From: Candidatus Woesearchaeota archaeon
GTDB taxonomy: Archaea; Nanobdellota; Nanobdellia; Woesearchaeales; JAGVYF01
Assembly (NCBI GenBank): GCA_023264635.1
Contig: JAHFLT010000012.1
Location: 1-42,716 of the forward strand
Reading direction: 5' to 3'
Length of the DNA stretch: 42,716 nt
Each line of letters starts with the position of its first letter. The stretch's first letter is position 1. The notes beneath the pieces were generated by a model that made no database searches, was not told the DNA's origin, and saw only the letters and a list, made by a program, of their open reading frames with translations. This document shows positions 15,462-24,552 of the stretch, one piece after another. Position numbers and translations under genes: made by a program.

Positions 15462-16148
15462 CTTCTTCAATGTATACAAAAAAAGATCTTTTAGTTGACG
15501 TGAAACAGCACGCCATTTGTTTCCAGAGCCATTTCCAAATGAACGAGAGGCATGTTCAATATCAACAGTCTTGATACGGTATCCTTTCTCCATTCCCTTA
15601 AGTATTATCTCTGCCTCAATAAATGCACTTTTACTTTCCAAAACAAGTTCACTAAAAACTTTTTTTTGGTAAAGTTTCATACTATTAATGTCCCATGCAA
15701 TATCTGTTCCGAAAAGAAGTGATAGAAGATAACGATATATCCAGGCAACCCCTATTCTAATGACGCCATCTTTTCGATTTTTTCTGTTACCAATCACTAT
15801 TTGATAGTCTAAAGCATAAGGAATGAATTTTTCAAGTTCGGTCATAAGAACTTGTTCATCTGCACTATTTAAAAAAATAAAGTCCTTTGTTACATACGTA
15901 TAAGCTGTACGGAGAGCCTCACCGATTCCCCTATTTTTGGCATGGCTATATATTTTAATGAAAGAATACTCTTTTTGTAACGTTTCCAAAATCTCTAAAG
16001 TGCGATCAGTACTTCCATCATTGACCACAATTATTTCATAATCCCGTGTATATTTTTTGGCAACTACCTCCGCAAGAAGGATAACGCGTGCAATAGTGTT
16101 TTCCTCATTATAAATGGGTACAACTATAGAAATGCTAGTTATTTTCAT
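15456..16148 (-). CDS. DPM-like GT2 glycosyltransferase
   Basis: This 230-residue GT-A protein resembles polyprenyl-phosphate sugar synthases such as DPM1. It shows ISIVVPIYNEENTI at the start, VVNDGSTDRT for the nucleotide site, and KNRGIGEALRTAYTY. The usual DxD-type DADLQ is replaced by NSADEQ and the usual DxxSGF by DINSMKLY, so metal binding may be altered or the subfamily unusual. It would charge polyprenyl phosphate for the GT-C enzyme encoded next. It follows the methyltransferase gene by about 15 bases in the minus-strand run from 19593. Confidence 0.83.
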   Translation of the reverse strand: MKITSISIVVPIYNEENTIARVILLAEVVAKKYTRDYEIIVVNDGSTDRTLEILETLQKEYSFIKIYSHAKNRGIGEALRTAYTYVTKDFIFLNSADEQVLMTELEKFIPYALDYQIVIGNRKNRKDGVIRIGVAWIYRYLLSLLFGTDIAWDINSMKLYQKKVFSELVLESKSAFIEAEIILKGMEKGYRIKTVDIEHASRSFGNGSGNKWRAVSRQLKDLFLYTLKKI

Positions 16149-16163
16149 GAAGTGGTACTTCTA

Positions 16164-16874
16164 TCACGTTCTACACTTCGCATAAAGGAGAGCACAGTAA
16201 TCTGGTAACTCCTTTCCTAGTTCATATAAAGCATCAAGTATTTGTTTATCAAAGGAAACCATTTGAGGGTTTGAAAGTGGTTTCAAAAACATTCCACCCA
16301 TTTCCAGGATAGTAAGTCCTGAATGATGAATATCATTTTGTAGCGTCTCTTTATCATAGACTCGCCTGTGCCCTTGACACAGATCTGATTCCACGAGGTC
16401 ATGCACATTCTTAACTAATCCCATATACTTTCCCAGTCTCCGATTCATTGAGTAAGCATTTGGAACTACTATAATTATGTAGCCAGGTGTAAAACACCAC
16501 TCCTTAACATGCTTAAGTAAATCTACAGGACAATCGACATGTTCTAGCACATTATTAAGAATAATACTATTAAATAAAATAGATGGTGTATACGTCTCAA
16601 GCAAGGAGCAAATGTACATCCCCTTTTTATCTGTTTTTTGTGCTTCTTCAAGAGCGGAAGCACATCCGTCAATTCCCATGACAAACGGATAATTTTTACT
16701 TAGTTCACGAGTAAGTAATCCCTCAGCACACCCAGCATCACAAACATTTGGGCCAACAATTAACTCTTTTAATTTTTTTAGCTGGTACTCTGCCAGAATA
16801 GAATCAAAACTAGCTTCTCTCCTCTTCCATTTGATCCTATTTAATCTATTCTTCTCATCTACATCCTCAAACAT
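16164..16874 (-). CDS. SAM-dependent methyltransferase (class I)
   Basis: This is a 236-residue class I methyltransferase. The SAM-binding motif I is VCDAGCAEGLL near 59, followed by MGIDGCASALEEA, the acidic loop, and LNNVLEHVDCP, typical of the Methyltransf_11/23 type. The target is unknown, but O- or N-methylation of a sugar is common in such loci. The start at 16874 overlaps the HAD gene stop (16867) by 8 bases, and a GT2 follows after about 15 bases, so these are co-transcribed from the Gfo/Idh promoter at 19611. Confidence 0.88.
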   Translation of the reverse strand: MFEDVDEKNRLNRIKWKRREASFDSILAEYQLKKLKELIVGPNVCDAGCAEGLLTRELSKNYPFVMGIDGCASALEEAQKTDKKGMYICSLLETYTPSILFNSIILNNVLEHVDCPVDLLKHVKEWCFTPGYIIIVVPNAYSMNRRLGKYMGLVKNVHDLVESDLCQGHRRVYDKETLQNDIHHSGLTILEMGGMFLKPLSNPQMVSFDKQILDALYELGKELPDYCALLYAKCRT

Positions 16875-17511
16875 AGGGAATTACCTCTTCTAGTTTTAAA
16901 ACAATGACATCCGGTGAAAATCTGTTCAAAAAAACATAGTTTCGCTGTCCATCACAAACCGCAATACTTTTTACTCCAATTACCTTCGCGGTTTTTATGT
17001 CTTCTTCAGTATCTCCAATGATGGCAGATATTTTTGCAGATAGCTTCCTATTTGGGGGGAGAGTTAATAACTCTGCTTTTGTTTTTTGTGTTGTGGGAGA
17101 AATGATTTTATTAAAGAAGTGGTTAATGTTTAAATTTTCAAGTTCACGTATTACATTTTCTTTGTTTTTTCTCATTGTGACAAGTAAGAGGTGGTGTTTT
17201 TGTGTGAGATGATGTAAAACTTCTTTCGCTCGGTGCTTTAACGTATCTAATGAGAGGTATTCCATTCGTTCTATCTGCGTAAACCAATAGTTTATATATT
17301 TTTTCTCATCTGTTTTTGTGTGGCATAGTGTAGTGATTTTTCTTTCAGAGTATCCTAGACGTTTACAATTCCAGTATTCTTTTTCTGTAAGGATTGTCTC
17401 GTTTAAAGGAAGATGGTATGAGGAATAGATACTATAAAACCTTTTTCTTACGTCTAGAAGCGTTCCATCAAGATCTATGCCAATATAGTTTTTATCTCTT
17501 CCTTCGTTCAT
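16867..17511 (-). CDS. HAD-superfamily hydrolase
   Basis: This protein has about 214 residues from the ATG at 17511, chosen because TGGGAG lies just upstream; ATGs at 17526 and 17541 are also in frame. HAD motif I is IGIDLDGTLLDV (nucleophile Asp and acid/base Asp), motif II is LLLVTMRKN and motif IV is IIGDTEEDIKTAK. A mainly helical cap lies between motifs I and II. It is likely a phosphatase on a sugar phosphate, but the substrate is not visible. It overlaps the ATP-grasp gene by 20 bases and the methyltransferase by 8, so it is in the same transcript. Confidence 0.85.
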   Translation of the reverse strand: MNEGRDKNYIGIDLDGTLLDVRKRFYSIYSSYHLPLNETILTEKEYWNCKRLGYSERKITTLCHTKTDEKKYINYWFTQIERMEYLSLDTLKHRAKEVLHHLTQKHHLLLVTMRKNKENVIRELENLNINHFFNKIISPTTQKTKAELLTLPPNRKLSAKISAIIGDTEEDIKTAKVIGVKSIAVCDGQRNYVFLNRFSPDVIVLKLEEVIPYV

Positions 17512-18565
17512 ATAACTCCCATTCATATTTGTTGATCTCATCTAACGTTGTTAATTTGGGTTCTACATCCATTCCACGAATCCATGCCAAATTATCTGGG
17601 AGGGGGTTCATCTTTTTTAAAGGGAGGATAGTTTCTTCTCCCAATGCTAATTTAACATAAAGATAGGGCATATTCAAACCTGCTTTCGAAAAAAAATAAT
17701 GCGTCGTGAAAAACCGGCCAATATTAATTTCAGTAGGATTAGGAACTTTTTCCAGATCATATGTTAAATCAACGCTGTATATTCCATGTGGTTGTGAATC
17801 TATTGTTAAAATAGACTTTAATGCAATCTCATCCAATGTTGCATCGGAATAAGTTATTCCAGTGCCAGTTAAACCAGTAACACCAGATGGTGATCTGTTT
17901 GCAAATTCCCAATATAATCTTTTTCTTCCTTGTGCAACAACTAACTCACCATTTTTCCAGAGGGATTGCCATGTAACACTTTGCTCTTCAAGACATTCAG
18001 CTGCTGAATATTTTCCCCATCCGTCTTTAAAATCAATCCATTTTTTTGCCATATCATAATTCGTAGCAGGTAATGACCCTTTCCCAAAAGCTCCAGAAAT
18101 TTCTCTAATCCAGATTTTCCCATTTTTTTGTTGTAACTCAGACCATGCTTTTTGCAAATCACCTTCGTTTCTTATCAGCATAGTTTGCGGAACCTTAATC
18201 CCAGCATTTCTCCATTTTTGATAAGAAGAAACTTTATCTTGACATATTTTTATAATGTCATCACCTGGAAGGAAAACACGCGTCTCCACATTTTTGCGTT
18301 CCGAAGAGATCACCGCAATTTCGACATCCGGCTGGGCAAAAAGCAAGTGAATGTCGTATTCCTTGATGATATCATTAAGACATGGAATATAATCACTGTC
18401 ACTACACGTAGGGATAAGGTGTTTTTTATCAGTCTCTGCCCGTTGGAGACTGTATTTGTCACAATCCACCCCTACCAGAAAGAAACGCTCAGAAGCTAAT
18501 CGCAATGATCGAACAAAATTGGTAGTAGCTGCTCCCCCTGCACCGGTTAAAAGTATTTTTTTCAT
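17492..18565 (-). CDS. ATP-grasp ligase-like protein
   Basis: This 357-residue protein has an N-terminal Rossmann-like pre-ATP-grasp domain (ILLTGAGGAATTNFVRSL), then the ATP-grasp core: DKVSSYQKWRNAGIKVPQT, IREISGAFGKGSLP (glycine-rich ATP loop) and NPTEINIGRFFTT, carrying the metal-ligating Glu and Asn. The family joins a carboxylate to an amine or similar nucleophile via an acylphosphate; CarB-like and PylC-like members look most similar. It might attach an amino acid to a sugar, which would be unusual in an archaeal glycan. It overlaps the Gfo/Idh gene by an ATGA at 18562-18565. Confidence 0.87.
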   Translation of the reverse strand: MKKILLTGAGGAATTNFVRSLRLASERFFLVGVDCDKYSLQRAETDKKHLIPTCSDSDYIPCLNDIIKEYDIHLLFAQPDVEIAVISSERKNVETRVFLPGDDIIKICQDKVSSYQKWRNAGIKVPQTMLIRNEGDLQKAWSELQQKNGKIWIREISGAFGKGSLPATNYDMAKKWIDFKDGWGKYSAAECLEEQSVTWQSLWKNGELVVAQGRKRLYWEFANRSPSGVTGLTGTGITYSDATLDEIALKSILTIDSQPHGIYSVDLTYDLEKVPNPTEINIGRFFTTHYFFSKAGLNMPYLYVKLALGEETILPLKKMNPLPDNLAWIRGMDVEPKLTTLDEINKYEWELYERRKR

Positions 18566-19593
18566 AAATAAATCTTCTTCCCACCAGCTTTAAGCGATGT
18601 TTGTGCAGCTTCAATAATCTCAACAACTTCTTTTCCGAAGGAGCCATCAGAGAGTGGTTTTCTCAATTCTTCAATGCATCCAATAAATTCTCTACATACG
18701 CTTCCCAAAGGTTCATACAAATCAAGCACGGGGATGAAAATATCTCCTAAGCGATAGCTAACATGCTCATCAAACGTGTCGCAATATTTATGAGTTGGTG
18801 AACCATGCTCTTTTTTTAGTGATACTCCTTTGTCATATATCTTAATTTTTTCTGCTGGTTCAACATCATCATAAAAAAGCATCTTTTCGCTCCCAATAAC
18901 GGTGAATTGTCTTATTTTACGTGGGCTTAACCAACTAAGATGTAAGTGAGCAGTTACCCCTCCACTGTAATTTAGATAGACATAACAAGAATCTTCTACT
19001 AATTTTTGGATGTGTGCATCTCCAAATGTCATAACTGAAATCGGTTTTTTTTCTAGAATATGTAATAGTATTGAAATGTCATGTGGAGCCAAATCCCAAA
19101 TAACATTAATATCTTTTTGAAAAATGCCCAGATTCAATCTCTGAATATCTATAGTATGAATTTCACCAAGGTAATTCTGGTTAATTAGTTCTTTCATTTT
19201 TTTCACGGGAGAACTATAGAGAAAAGTATGATCTACCATTAACACTTTTTTTTTGTCCTCGGCAAGTGCTATCAGCTCTTCAATTAGTTTACTCTCAGTA
19301 GAGATAGGTTTCTCAACAAGAACATGTTTTAGTTTTGTTAAGGATTGCTTTACTAAGGTATAATGTGAAGATACTGGTGTTGAAATAACAATCGCATCAA
19401 GGTCTTTATCTTCAAATAGTACATTAGCATCACGGGTAACTTGTACTGCCGGATAAATTTCTTTAATGTGGTCTAACCTTTCTTGCCTTAGATCACAGCA
19501 CCACTTAATGAAACATCGTCTATTTGCATATAAGTTACGAACTGCATTAGGCCCCCAGTATCCTAATCCGATAATGCCCATATTGACTACCAT
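18562..19593 (-). CDS. Gfo/Idh/MocA-family NAD(P)-dependent oxidoreductase
   Basis: This 343-residue sugar dehydrogenase family protein has GIIGLGYWGPNAVRN as the Rossmann motif near 6-20, VEKPISTE carrying the EKP catalytic motif, and WDLAPHDISILLH, typical of WlbA/WbpB-like sugar nucleotide oxidases. It probably oxidises a sugar-nucleotide hydroxyl. The ATG at 19593 is about 28 bases from the TATA box shared with the divergent GT-C gene; MGIIGLG at 19581 is a possible later start. It opens the run Gfo/Idh, ATP-grasp, HAD, methyltransferase, GT2. Confidence 0.9.
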   Translation of the reverse strand: MVVNMGIIGLGYWGPNAVRNLYANRRCFIKWCCDLRQERLDHIKEIYPAVQVTRDANVLFEDKDLDAIVISTPVSSHYTLVKQSLTKLKHVLVEKPISTESKLIEELIALAEDKKKVLMVDHTFLYSSPVKKMKELINQNYLGEIHTIDIQRLNLGIFQKDINVIWDLAPHDISILLHILEKKPISVMTFGDAHIQKLVEDSCYVYLNYSGGVTAHLHLSWLSPRKIRQFTVIGSEKMLFYDDVEPAEKIKIYDKGVSLKKEHGSPTHKYCDTFDEHVSYRLGDIFIPVLDLYEPLGSVCREFIGCIEELRKPLSDGSFGKEVVEIIEAAQTSLKAGGKKIYL

Positions 19594-19610
19594 TATTAGA
19601 ATAGGACTGA

Positions 19611-19642
19611 GAAACTTTTAAATAGCTTTCCTTTTTTTGTCT
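19611..19642. promoter_or_regulatory. Shared divergent promoter (copy B of the 32-bp repeat)
   Basis: These bases are identical to 12218-12249. The symmetric CTTTTAAATA is about 28 bases from the ATG at 19593 (minus) and about 24 from the ATG at 19644 (plus). It again lies between a minus-strand gene and a GT-C gene, so the promoter was duplicated together with the GT-C gene or copied by recombination. Confidence 0.65.
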
Positions 19643-19643
19643 G

Positions 19644-21119
19644 ATGGTGAAAGAAAACTTTTCTAAACTGACTATCGTGTTTTTGCTTTTCTTAGCCATT
19701 GCTGGCTATTTTAGAATACAATACTCCTTTGCGGAAGGTGTCTGGGTAGATGAAACAGTTTTCATGTGGCAGGGCTATAGGTTACTTCATTCTCCCGGTC
19801 TTCTTATGACACCAGATTATTATGGCAACACACCTTTTCCTCTTATGATCATAGCACTCTTTAATATCTTTAGTCACGATCGCTTTATTGCAGGTCGTTT
19901 GACTGCATATTTTTTTTCCATGATTGGAATCATCTTTGTCTATTTAATTGGGAAAGAATTAAAGAATGAGTATGTGGGAATCTTAGCAGCACTCCTTACA
20001 ACATTTAACCATTTACATTGGTTTTTAGGATCTCGTATGTTAATGGATTTACCCGAGACAACAATGGTAAGCCTGTCAGTGTACGCTCTCCTGCATTTTG
20101 AGAAAGAAAAAACCACTCGTCATTTATTTTTACTCCTCTTTGCGGTTCTCGCAACAACCTTGACAAAACTTCCTGGAATTCTCATCCTTCCCGGAATAAT
20201 GGTATACTACCTGCTGCGTCTTGCAGCCTCTCCCAGTAGTGTCTTTGCCATCATTCCCGAAATCAGAAAGAAATCTGTTCGATTTAAAATTATAGGAGGG
20301 ATTCTACTTGTCTTTTTTGGATTTAGTGTCTTTAACATTAATCGTTTATTATTCTTTATGAGGACATTAATGAGTATGACCCCTCGTTTGGTCTTCATAG
20401 AACACCTTCCATTTATGTTTACGTCAACAATCGTCTTTTTTATTGTGATCGGTACACTTCTGACATTCTTTTACAGAAAATGGGAGAGTATTGCAATAGT
20501 GTGTGTGTTTTTTTCTTTCCTTCTGGCATTTTCCTTTTTGCCGGCAGAGCCAGATCCCAGGCACATCGTCCCTATAATCCCTCTGGGAATGATTCTCGCA
20601 TCATTCGCATTTTTTGAGTTAGGATCAATCGTTAAATATTTCTTTCATGTCCCATTCTTGGAAATAGCACTGCTCGTTATGGGTAGTTTTTTTGTTTTTC
20701 CTTTATACGAGGAAGGTGTAGCATCAAATGTTAATCACTCCTATTCATTCACAGGCTATAACGAAGCTGGGCAATGGCTAACGGATAATTTACCCAAGAA
20801 CACGCTGGCATATGTCAGTTCTCAAGGACCTATTCGTTTATTTTCTGGATTAGGGTATGCAGATGAAGGTGGCCCAATCCGCCAGATTCAAACATTTGGA
20901 GAAGGTCCTGTTCCGAATTTCTCAAAAGGAAAAGTACCTATATACCTCCATATAGACCTTTGGGAGCGTGGTCCTGCATGGAGCTATCCTCTCAACGATC
21001 AAAAGATACAGGCACTTCAAAAGCAAGGTTTCAGAGTAGCTAAGGTTGTCACGCGCAAGGCCCCGACACAACAAGGGCTACAGGATGTACCTGCACATAT
21101 ATTTCTTATCAGAGACTAG
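19644..21119 (+). CDS. GT-C membrane glycosyltransferase, ArnT/PMT-like (paralog B)
   Basis: This 491-residue polytopic membrane protein has GVWVDETVFMWQGYR in its first outer loop, with the Asp-Glu pair expected of lipid-linked-sugar transferases, followed by about ten helices and a soluble tail with AYVSSQGPIRLFSGLGY. It closely matches the protein at 12254 from the first helix to the end but lacks its long polar N-terminus, starting MVKENFSKL. Same-promoter duplication with later divergence suggests two related sugar or acceptor specificities. It is followed by a radical SAM gene with its own promoter. Confidence 0.87.
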   Translation: MVKENFSKLTIVFLLFLAIAGYFRIQYSFAEGVWVDETVFMWQGYRLLHSPGLLMTPDYYGNTPFPLMIIALFNIFSHDRFIAGRLTAYFFSMIGIIFVYLIGKELKNEYVGILAALLTTFNHLHWFLGSRMLMDLPETTMVSLSVYALLHFEKEKTTRHLFLLLFAVLATTLTKLPGILILPGIMVYYLLRLAASPSSVFAIIPEIRKKSVRFKIIGGILLVFFGFSVFNINRLLFFMRTLMSMTPRLVFIEHLPFMFTSTIVFFIVIGTLLTFFYRKWESIAIVCVFFSFLLAFSFLPAEPDPRHIVPIIPLGMILASFAFFELGSIVKYFFHVPFLEIALLVMGSFFVFPLYEEGVASNVNHSYSFTGYNEAGQWLTDNLPKNTLAYVSSQGPIRLFSGLGYADEGGPIRQIQTFGEGPVPNFSKGKVPIYLHIDLWERGPAWSYPLNDQKIQALQKQGFRVAKVVTRKAPTQQGLQDVPAHIFLIRD

Positions 21120-21137
21120 GACAAAGACAAGGAGTAG

Positions 21138-21146
21138 TTTTATAAA
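21138..21146 (+). promoter_or_regulatory. TATA box for the radical SAM gene at 21168
   Basis: TTTTATAAA is centred 26 bases upstream of the ATG at 21168. Confidence 0.6.
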
Positions 21147-21167
21147 CTTTGGGAGATAAAAACATCT

Positions 21168-22619
21168 ATGCGTATCTTACTTATCTATCCTAACATCATT
21201 GAAAGCCCAAAAGAGATTTCAGCAGGCTTGGCGTCTGTTGGGGCTATTTTAAAGGAAGAGGGCCATACAGTAAAACTTCTTGATACAACCTTTGGTGGAA
21301 GAACAGATGAGCAGATAATGACGCAAGTAGATACGTTCAAACCAGAAATAGCCTGCATAACTGTTGCTACAAACGATTTCAAATTCGGAATGCATATCCT
21401 AGATATCATCAGAGAGAGATATCCAAGTGTTACTACCATTGTGGGTGGTATTCACGCAACAGTTGCCCCTGAAGAAACTCTTGCGCAAAAAAATGTGGAT
21501 ATGGTCTGTGTTGGAGAAGGTGACATGCCAATACGAGACATCGCGAGGATGATTGCAAAAGGAGAAAGAAACACCAATATCCAAAATATCTGGTTCAAAA
21601 AAGAAGGTAAGATTATCCCAAATCCTCAGAGGCAACTCCCAAATCTCGATGAGCTTCCCATCCCAGATAGGAGTCTCTTTGACTTCCAGCGTTATATAGA
21701 CTGGCACGGTGGAACAGCGACTATAATATCAACAAGAGGATGCCCATACCCATGCACGTATTGCGTTAATCGAAAACAGAAGGAGATTTACAAAGGCAGC
21801 GGGATGTTTGTCCGCTATAAATCTGTTGATAAGCTGCTGGCAGAGATAAAAGGAATCAAAGACAAGTACAAACTAAAAGAAATACTATTCAACGACGATA
21901 CTTTCACACTTGATCCACGAAGAATAAAGGAATTCTGTGAAAAATATCCAACCGTCGTTGGCAAACTTCCATTCACTATAAATGGGCGGGTCAATACAGT
22001 AACCAGAGATATGTTAATGATACTGGGAAAGGCTGGGTGTGCACGTATTAACATGGGAGTAGAATGTGGTAATCTGAGAATCCGTAATGACATACTTGAA
22101 CGTGATATGACTGATCAACAAGTCATAGACACATTCCACTGGGCAAAGGAAGCGGGGATAAAGACCTATGCATTTAACATGATTGGCATACCATATGAAA
22201 CAAAGGAGAACATTCAGGAAACGATTGAGCTAAATCGCAAAATAAATCCCGATTTTGTTGGCGTCTCAATCTTCACTGCGTTTCCAGGAACTCCACTCTA
22301 TGATTTGTGTAAACGAGAAGGATGGCTTACTGAAGAGTATTCAACATCCTACTTTCAGGATACCAATGTAAAGCACCCTAACTTCACTATTGATGAGCTG
22401 AAGAAGATTAGGGATAGCTTTGGCTTTGAGATCTATAGAAAAACGAAGCCGCTACGTGCATATGTTGATCTGGTCGACAAGAAACTAACAAGGTATCAAC
22501 CGTATATGCACTTACGCTCAATGCTTATTGCAGCAGGGTTCAAGAGAGTATTGCACTTATTGGATAAAGAGAATTTCTTTGAAGTATCACAGCAAGACAT
22601 CCTTGGCACAAGTGCGTAA
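21168..22619 (+). CDS. B12-binding-domain radical SAM protein (copy 2)
   Basis: This is a 483-residue protein of the B12-radical SAM layout. The N-terminal domain has IVGGIHATVAPEE near 91-103 and VGEGD at 115-119. The 4Fe-4S ligands are Cys192, Cys196 and Cys199 in STRGCPYPCTYC, then GVECGNLRIRND and IGIPYETKENI in the TIM-barrel. The family does radical methylation or C-C bond chemistry on lipids, sugars or cofactors. There is no histidine-ligand DxHxxG motif. It has its own leaderless promoter and is followed by the epimerase gene, also with its own TATA box. Confidence 0.9.
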   Translation: MRILLIYPNIIESPKEISAGLASVGAILKEEGHTVKLLDTTFGGRTDEQIMTQVDTFKPEIACITVATNDFKFGMHILDIIRERYPSVTTIVGGIHATVAPEETLAQKNVDMVCVGEGDMPIRDIARMIAKGERNTNIQNIWFKKEGKIIPNPQRQLPNLDELPIPDRSLFDFQRYIDWHGGTATIISTRGCPYPCTYCVNRKQKEIYKGSGMFVRYKSVDKLLAEIKGIKDKYKLKEILFNDDTFTLDPRRIKEFCEKYPTVVGKLPFTINGRVNTVTRDMLMILGKAGCARINMGVECGNLRIRNDILERDMTDQQVIDTFHWAKEAGIKTYAFNMIGIPYETKENIQETIELNRKINPDFVGVSIFTAFPGTPLYDLCKREGWLTEEYSTSYFQDTNVKHPNFTIDELKKIRDSFGFEIYRKTKPLRAYVDLVDKKLTRYQPYMHLRSMLIAAGFKRVLHLLDKENFFEVSQQDILGTSA

Positions 22620-22642
22620 TGGGAATTATGCAAGTGCACAGG

Positions 22643-22651
22643 TTTTATAAA
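22643..22651 (+). promoter_or_regulatory. TATA box for the epimerase gene at 22674
   Basis: TTTTATAAA is centred 27 bases upstream of the ATG at 22674. Confidence 0.6.
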
Positions 22652-22673
22652 CAGCAGTGTAACACATAACCAG

Positions 22674-23627
22674 ATGAACTATCTCGTCACTGGGGGCGCT
22701 GGATTTATCGGGAGTAATCTTGTCGATAGACTCGTAAAAGAGGGACATCGTGCCATTGTCATAGATGATTTTTCGCTGGGCAAGGAAGAAAATATTGCTA
22801 ATCATAGTAATAACCCAGATAATCCTCATTTTATCCTCTATCGCAAAAGCATCTGCGACAACCTCAGCTCAATCTTTGAAAAAGAAGGGATTGATGCGGT
22901 ATTCCATCTTGCTGCGTTACCAAGAGTGCAATTCTCTATAGACTATCCACAAAAAACGCATGAAGTGAATACTAATGGCACTTTTAATTTGCTGTATGCG
23001 TGTAAACAGTTTGGTGTCAAGCGCTTCATCTACTCATCAAGTTCCTCTGTTTATGGAGACCAGGAGAGTTTGCCTATGACTGAAGATATGAAACCAGACC
23101 CGCTCTCACCATATGCGTTACAGAAGCTTATTGGAGAAGAATATTGCAAACTATTCACCTTCCTATATGGGATGGAGACCATCAGTTTACGTTATTTCAA
23201 TGTGTATGGCCCACGACAGGACCACACAAGCGGTTATGCGAACCTCATACCTAAATTTATCTTTCTTATAGAGAAAAACAGAAGGCCTACTATAAATGGA
23301 GATGGCAACCAAACAAGGGATTTCACGTATGTTGATGATGTGATTAATGCTAACATGATGGCTGTTACTGCTAAAACCAGGGAATGTTTCGGTCATGTGT
23401 TCAATATAGGCTCTGGAAAAAATCTGTCTGTTAATGATATTACGACAAATCTTATCGACCTAAGCAATAAACACCTGCAACCTATTCATGGTTCAGCATT
23501 GGTTGAGCCCAGAAACACGTTGGCAGCTATTTCCCGCGCAAAAAAAATGCTTGATTGGAGTCCTCAAACATCATTTGACGTAGGGCTTAGCAAGACGTAT
23601 TCTTTTTTCGTTTCGCAAAAGTTTTAA
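22674..23627 (+). CDS. NAD-dependent sugar-nucleotide epimerase (GalE/WbpP-like)
   Basis: This 317-residue extended SDR starts NYLVTGGAGFIGSNLVDRL (NAD motif at 7-13), with SSSSSVYG at 121-128, catalytic Tyr147 and Lys151 in YALQK, and FNVYGPRQDHTSGYA, typical of UDP-glucose or UDP-GlcNAc 4-epimerases. The length is normal. It probably supplies an epimerised UDP-sugar to the GTs. The substrate cannot be told from the sequence, and a 4,6-dehydratase is less likely because the STDE and HHD signatures of RmlB are absent. Confidence 0.88.
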   Translation: MNYLVTGGAGFIGSNLVDRLVKEGHRAIVIDDFSLGKEENIANHSNNPDNPHFILYRKSICDNLSSIFEKEGIDAVFHLAALPRVQFSIDYPQKTHEVNTNGTFNLLYACKQFGVKRFIYSSSSSVYGDQESLPMTEDMKPDPLSPYALQKLIGEEYCKLFTFLYGMETISLRYFNVYGPRQDHTSGYANLIPKFIFLIEKNRRPTINGDGNQTRDFTYVDDVINANMMAVTAKTRECFGHVFNIGSGKNLSVNDITTNLIDLSNKHLQPIHGSALVEPRNTLAAISRAKKMLDWSPQTSFDVGLSKTYSFFVSQKF

Positions 23628-23629
23628 AA
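23622..23629 (+). promoter_or_regulatory. TATA box upstream of the GT2 gene at 23665
   Basis: TTTTAAAA overlaps the epimerase stop codon. It is 29 bases from an out-of-frame ATG at 23655 and about 39 from the in-frame ATG at 23665, so this transcript may have a short leader. Confidence 0.4.
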
Positions 23630-23664
23630 GGCAGCGTCTAATTTACTCATACAGATGAAAGATT

Positions 23665-24552
23665 ATGCTCTCGGTCTTAATCACTTCATACAAGGAACCA
23701 AGAACAATAGGAAAAGCGATAGAGTGTTTTCTCCCGCAAATAGGTAAAGATGACGAGATTCTTATTGCAGCTCCGGATAAGGAAACCATTGAGGTAATTA
23801 GTGGTTATGCAAAGAAAGACAAGCGCATCAAGCTTATTAATGATGCTGGTAAAGGGAAACCAGCAGCACTAAATATGCTGTTTGTAAGAGCAAAAGGTGA
23901 TATCTGGATCCTGAGCGATGGTGATGTTTATGTTGATGAACACGCCCTACGTTATCTTCTCGAACCATTCCATAATCAAAGAGCAGGTGCAGTTACAGGA
24001 AGACCAATTTCTATCTCACCAAGGAAAACTATCTTGGGATACTGGTCGCATCTGCTTACGGATGTTGGTGCGCATCAGACGCGCTTACGGGCTGTGCAGA
24101 AAGGCTGCTTCTTCGTCTGTTCAGGTTACCTTTATGCAGTCCGCAAAGGAACTATACGTCCGCTTCCGGAAAACGCACTAAGTGATGATGCAGTGATTTC
24201 AACACAATTGTGGCTGGACAACTGGAAAATTGCTTATGCTCCACAAGCCATGGTCTATGTGCGGTACCCAACCACATTCAGGGACTGGTTCATGCAGAAA
24301 AGAAGAAGCGCTGGCGGTTACACCCAGCTGCGTAGCTATTTTCAGAACCCCCCAATAATGCGTTCTTTTACTCGTGAGCTGATTGGTGGCATGCTGAGTG
24401 TCTGGACTTACCCCACGTCCCCACGAGAGATTGCTTACACAGCATTATTGTTTCCCATGAGACTTTACCTGTGGCTGCGCATTTATTGGGATATTGTTAT
24501 CAAAAAATCATCAATGCAAAACATCTGGCAGCGCGTGGAGAGCACAAAATGA
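23665..24552 (+). CDS. GT2 glycosyltransferase
   Basis: This 295-residue GT-A enzyme has VLITSYKEPRTIGKAI at the start, DAGKGKPAALNML, ILSDGDVYV as the metal-binding DxD, LSDDAVIS as the catalytic-base region, and QKRRSAGGY, which resembles the Q/RxxRW motif of membrane-linked GT2 enzymes. Hydrophobic stretches near the C-terminus suggest membrane contact. Its stop overlaps the start of the AglD-like gene as ATGA at 24549-24552, so it is coupled to two membrane proteins. A role in building a lipid-linked saccharide is plausible. Confidence 0.86.
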   Translation: MLSVLITSYKEPRTIGKAIECFLPQIGKDDEILIAAPDKETIEVISGYAKKDKRIKLINDAGKGKPAALNMLFVRAKGDIWILSDGDVYVDEHALRYLLEPFHNQRAGAVTGRPISISPRKTILGYWSHLLTDVGAHQTRLRAVQKGCFFVCSGYLYAVRKGTIRPLPENALSDDAVISTQLWLDNWKIAYAPQAMVYVRYPTTFRDWFMQKRRSAGGYTQLRSYFQNPPIMRSFTRELIGGMLSVWTYPTSPREIAYTALLFPMRLYLWLRIYWDIVIKKSSMQNIWQRVESTK

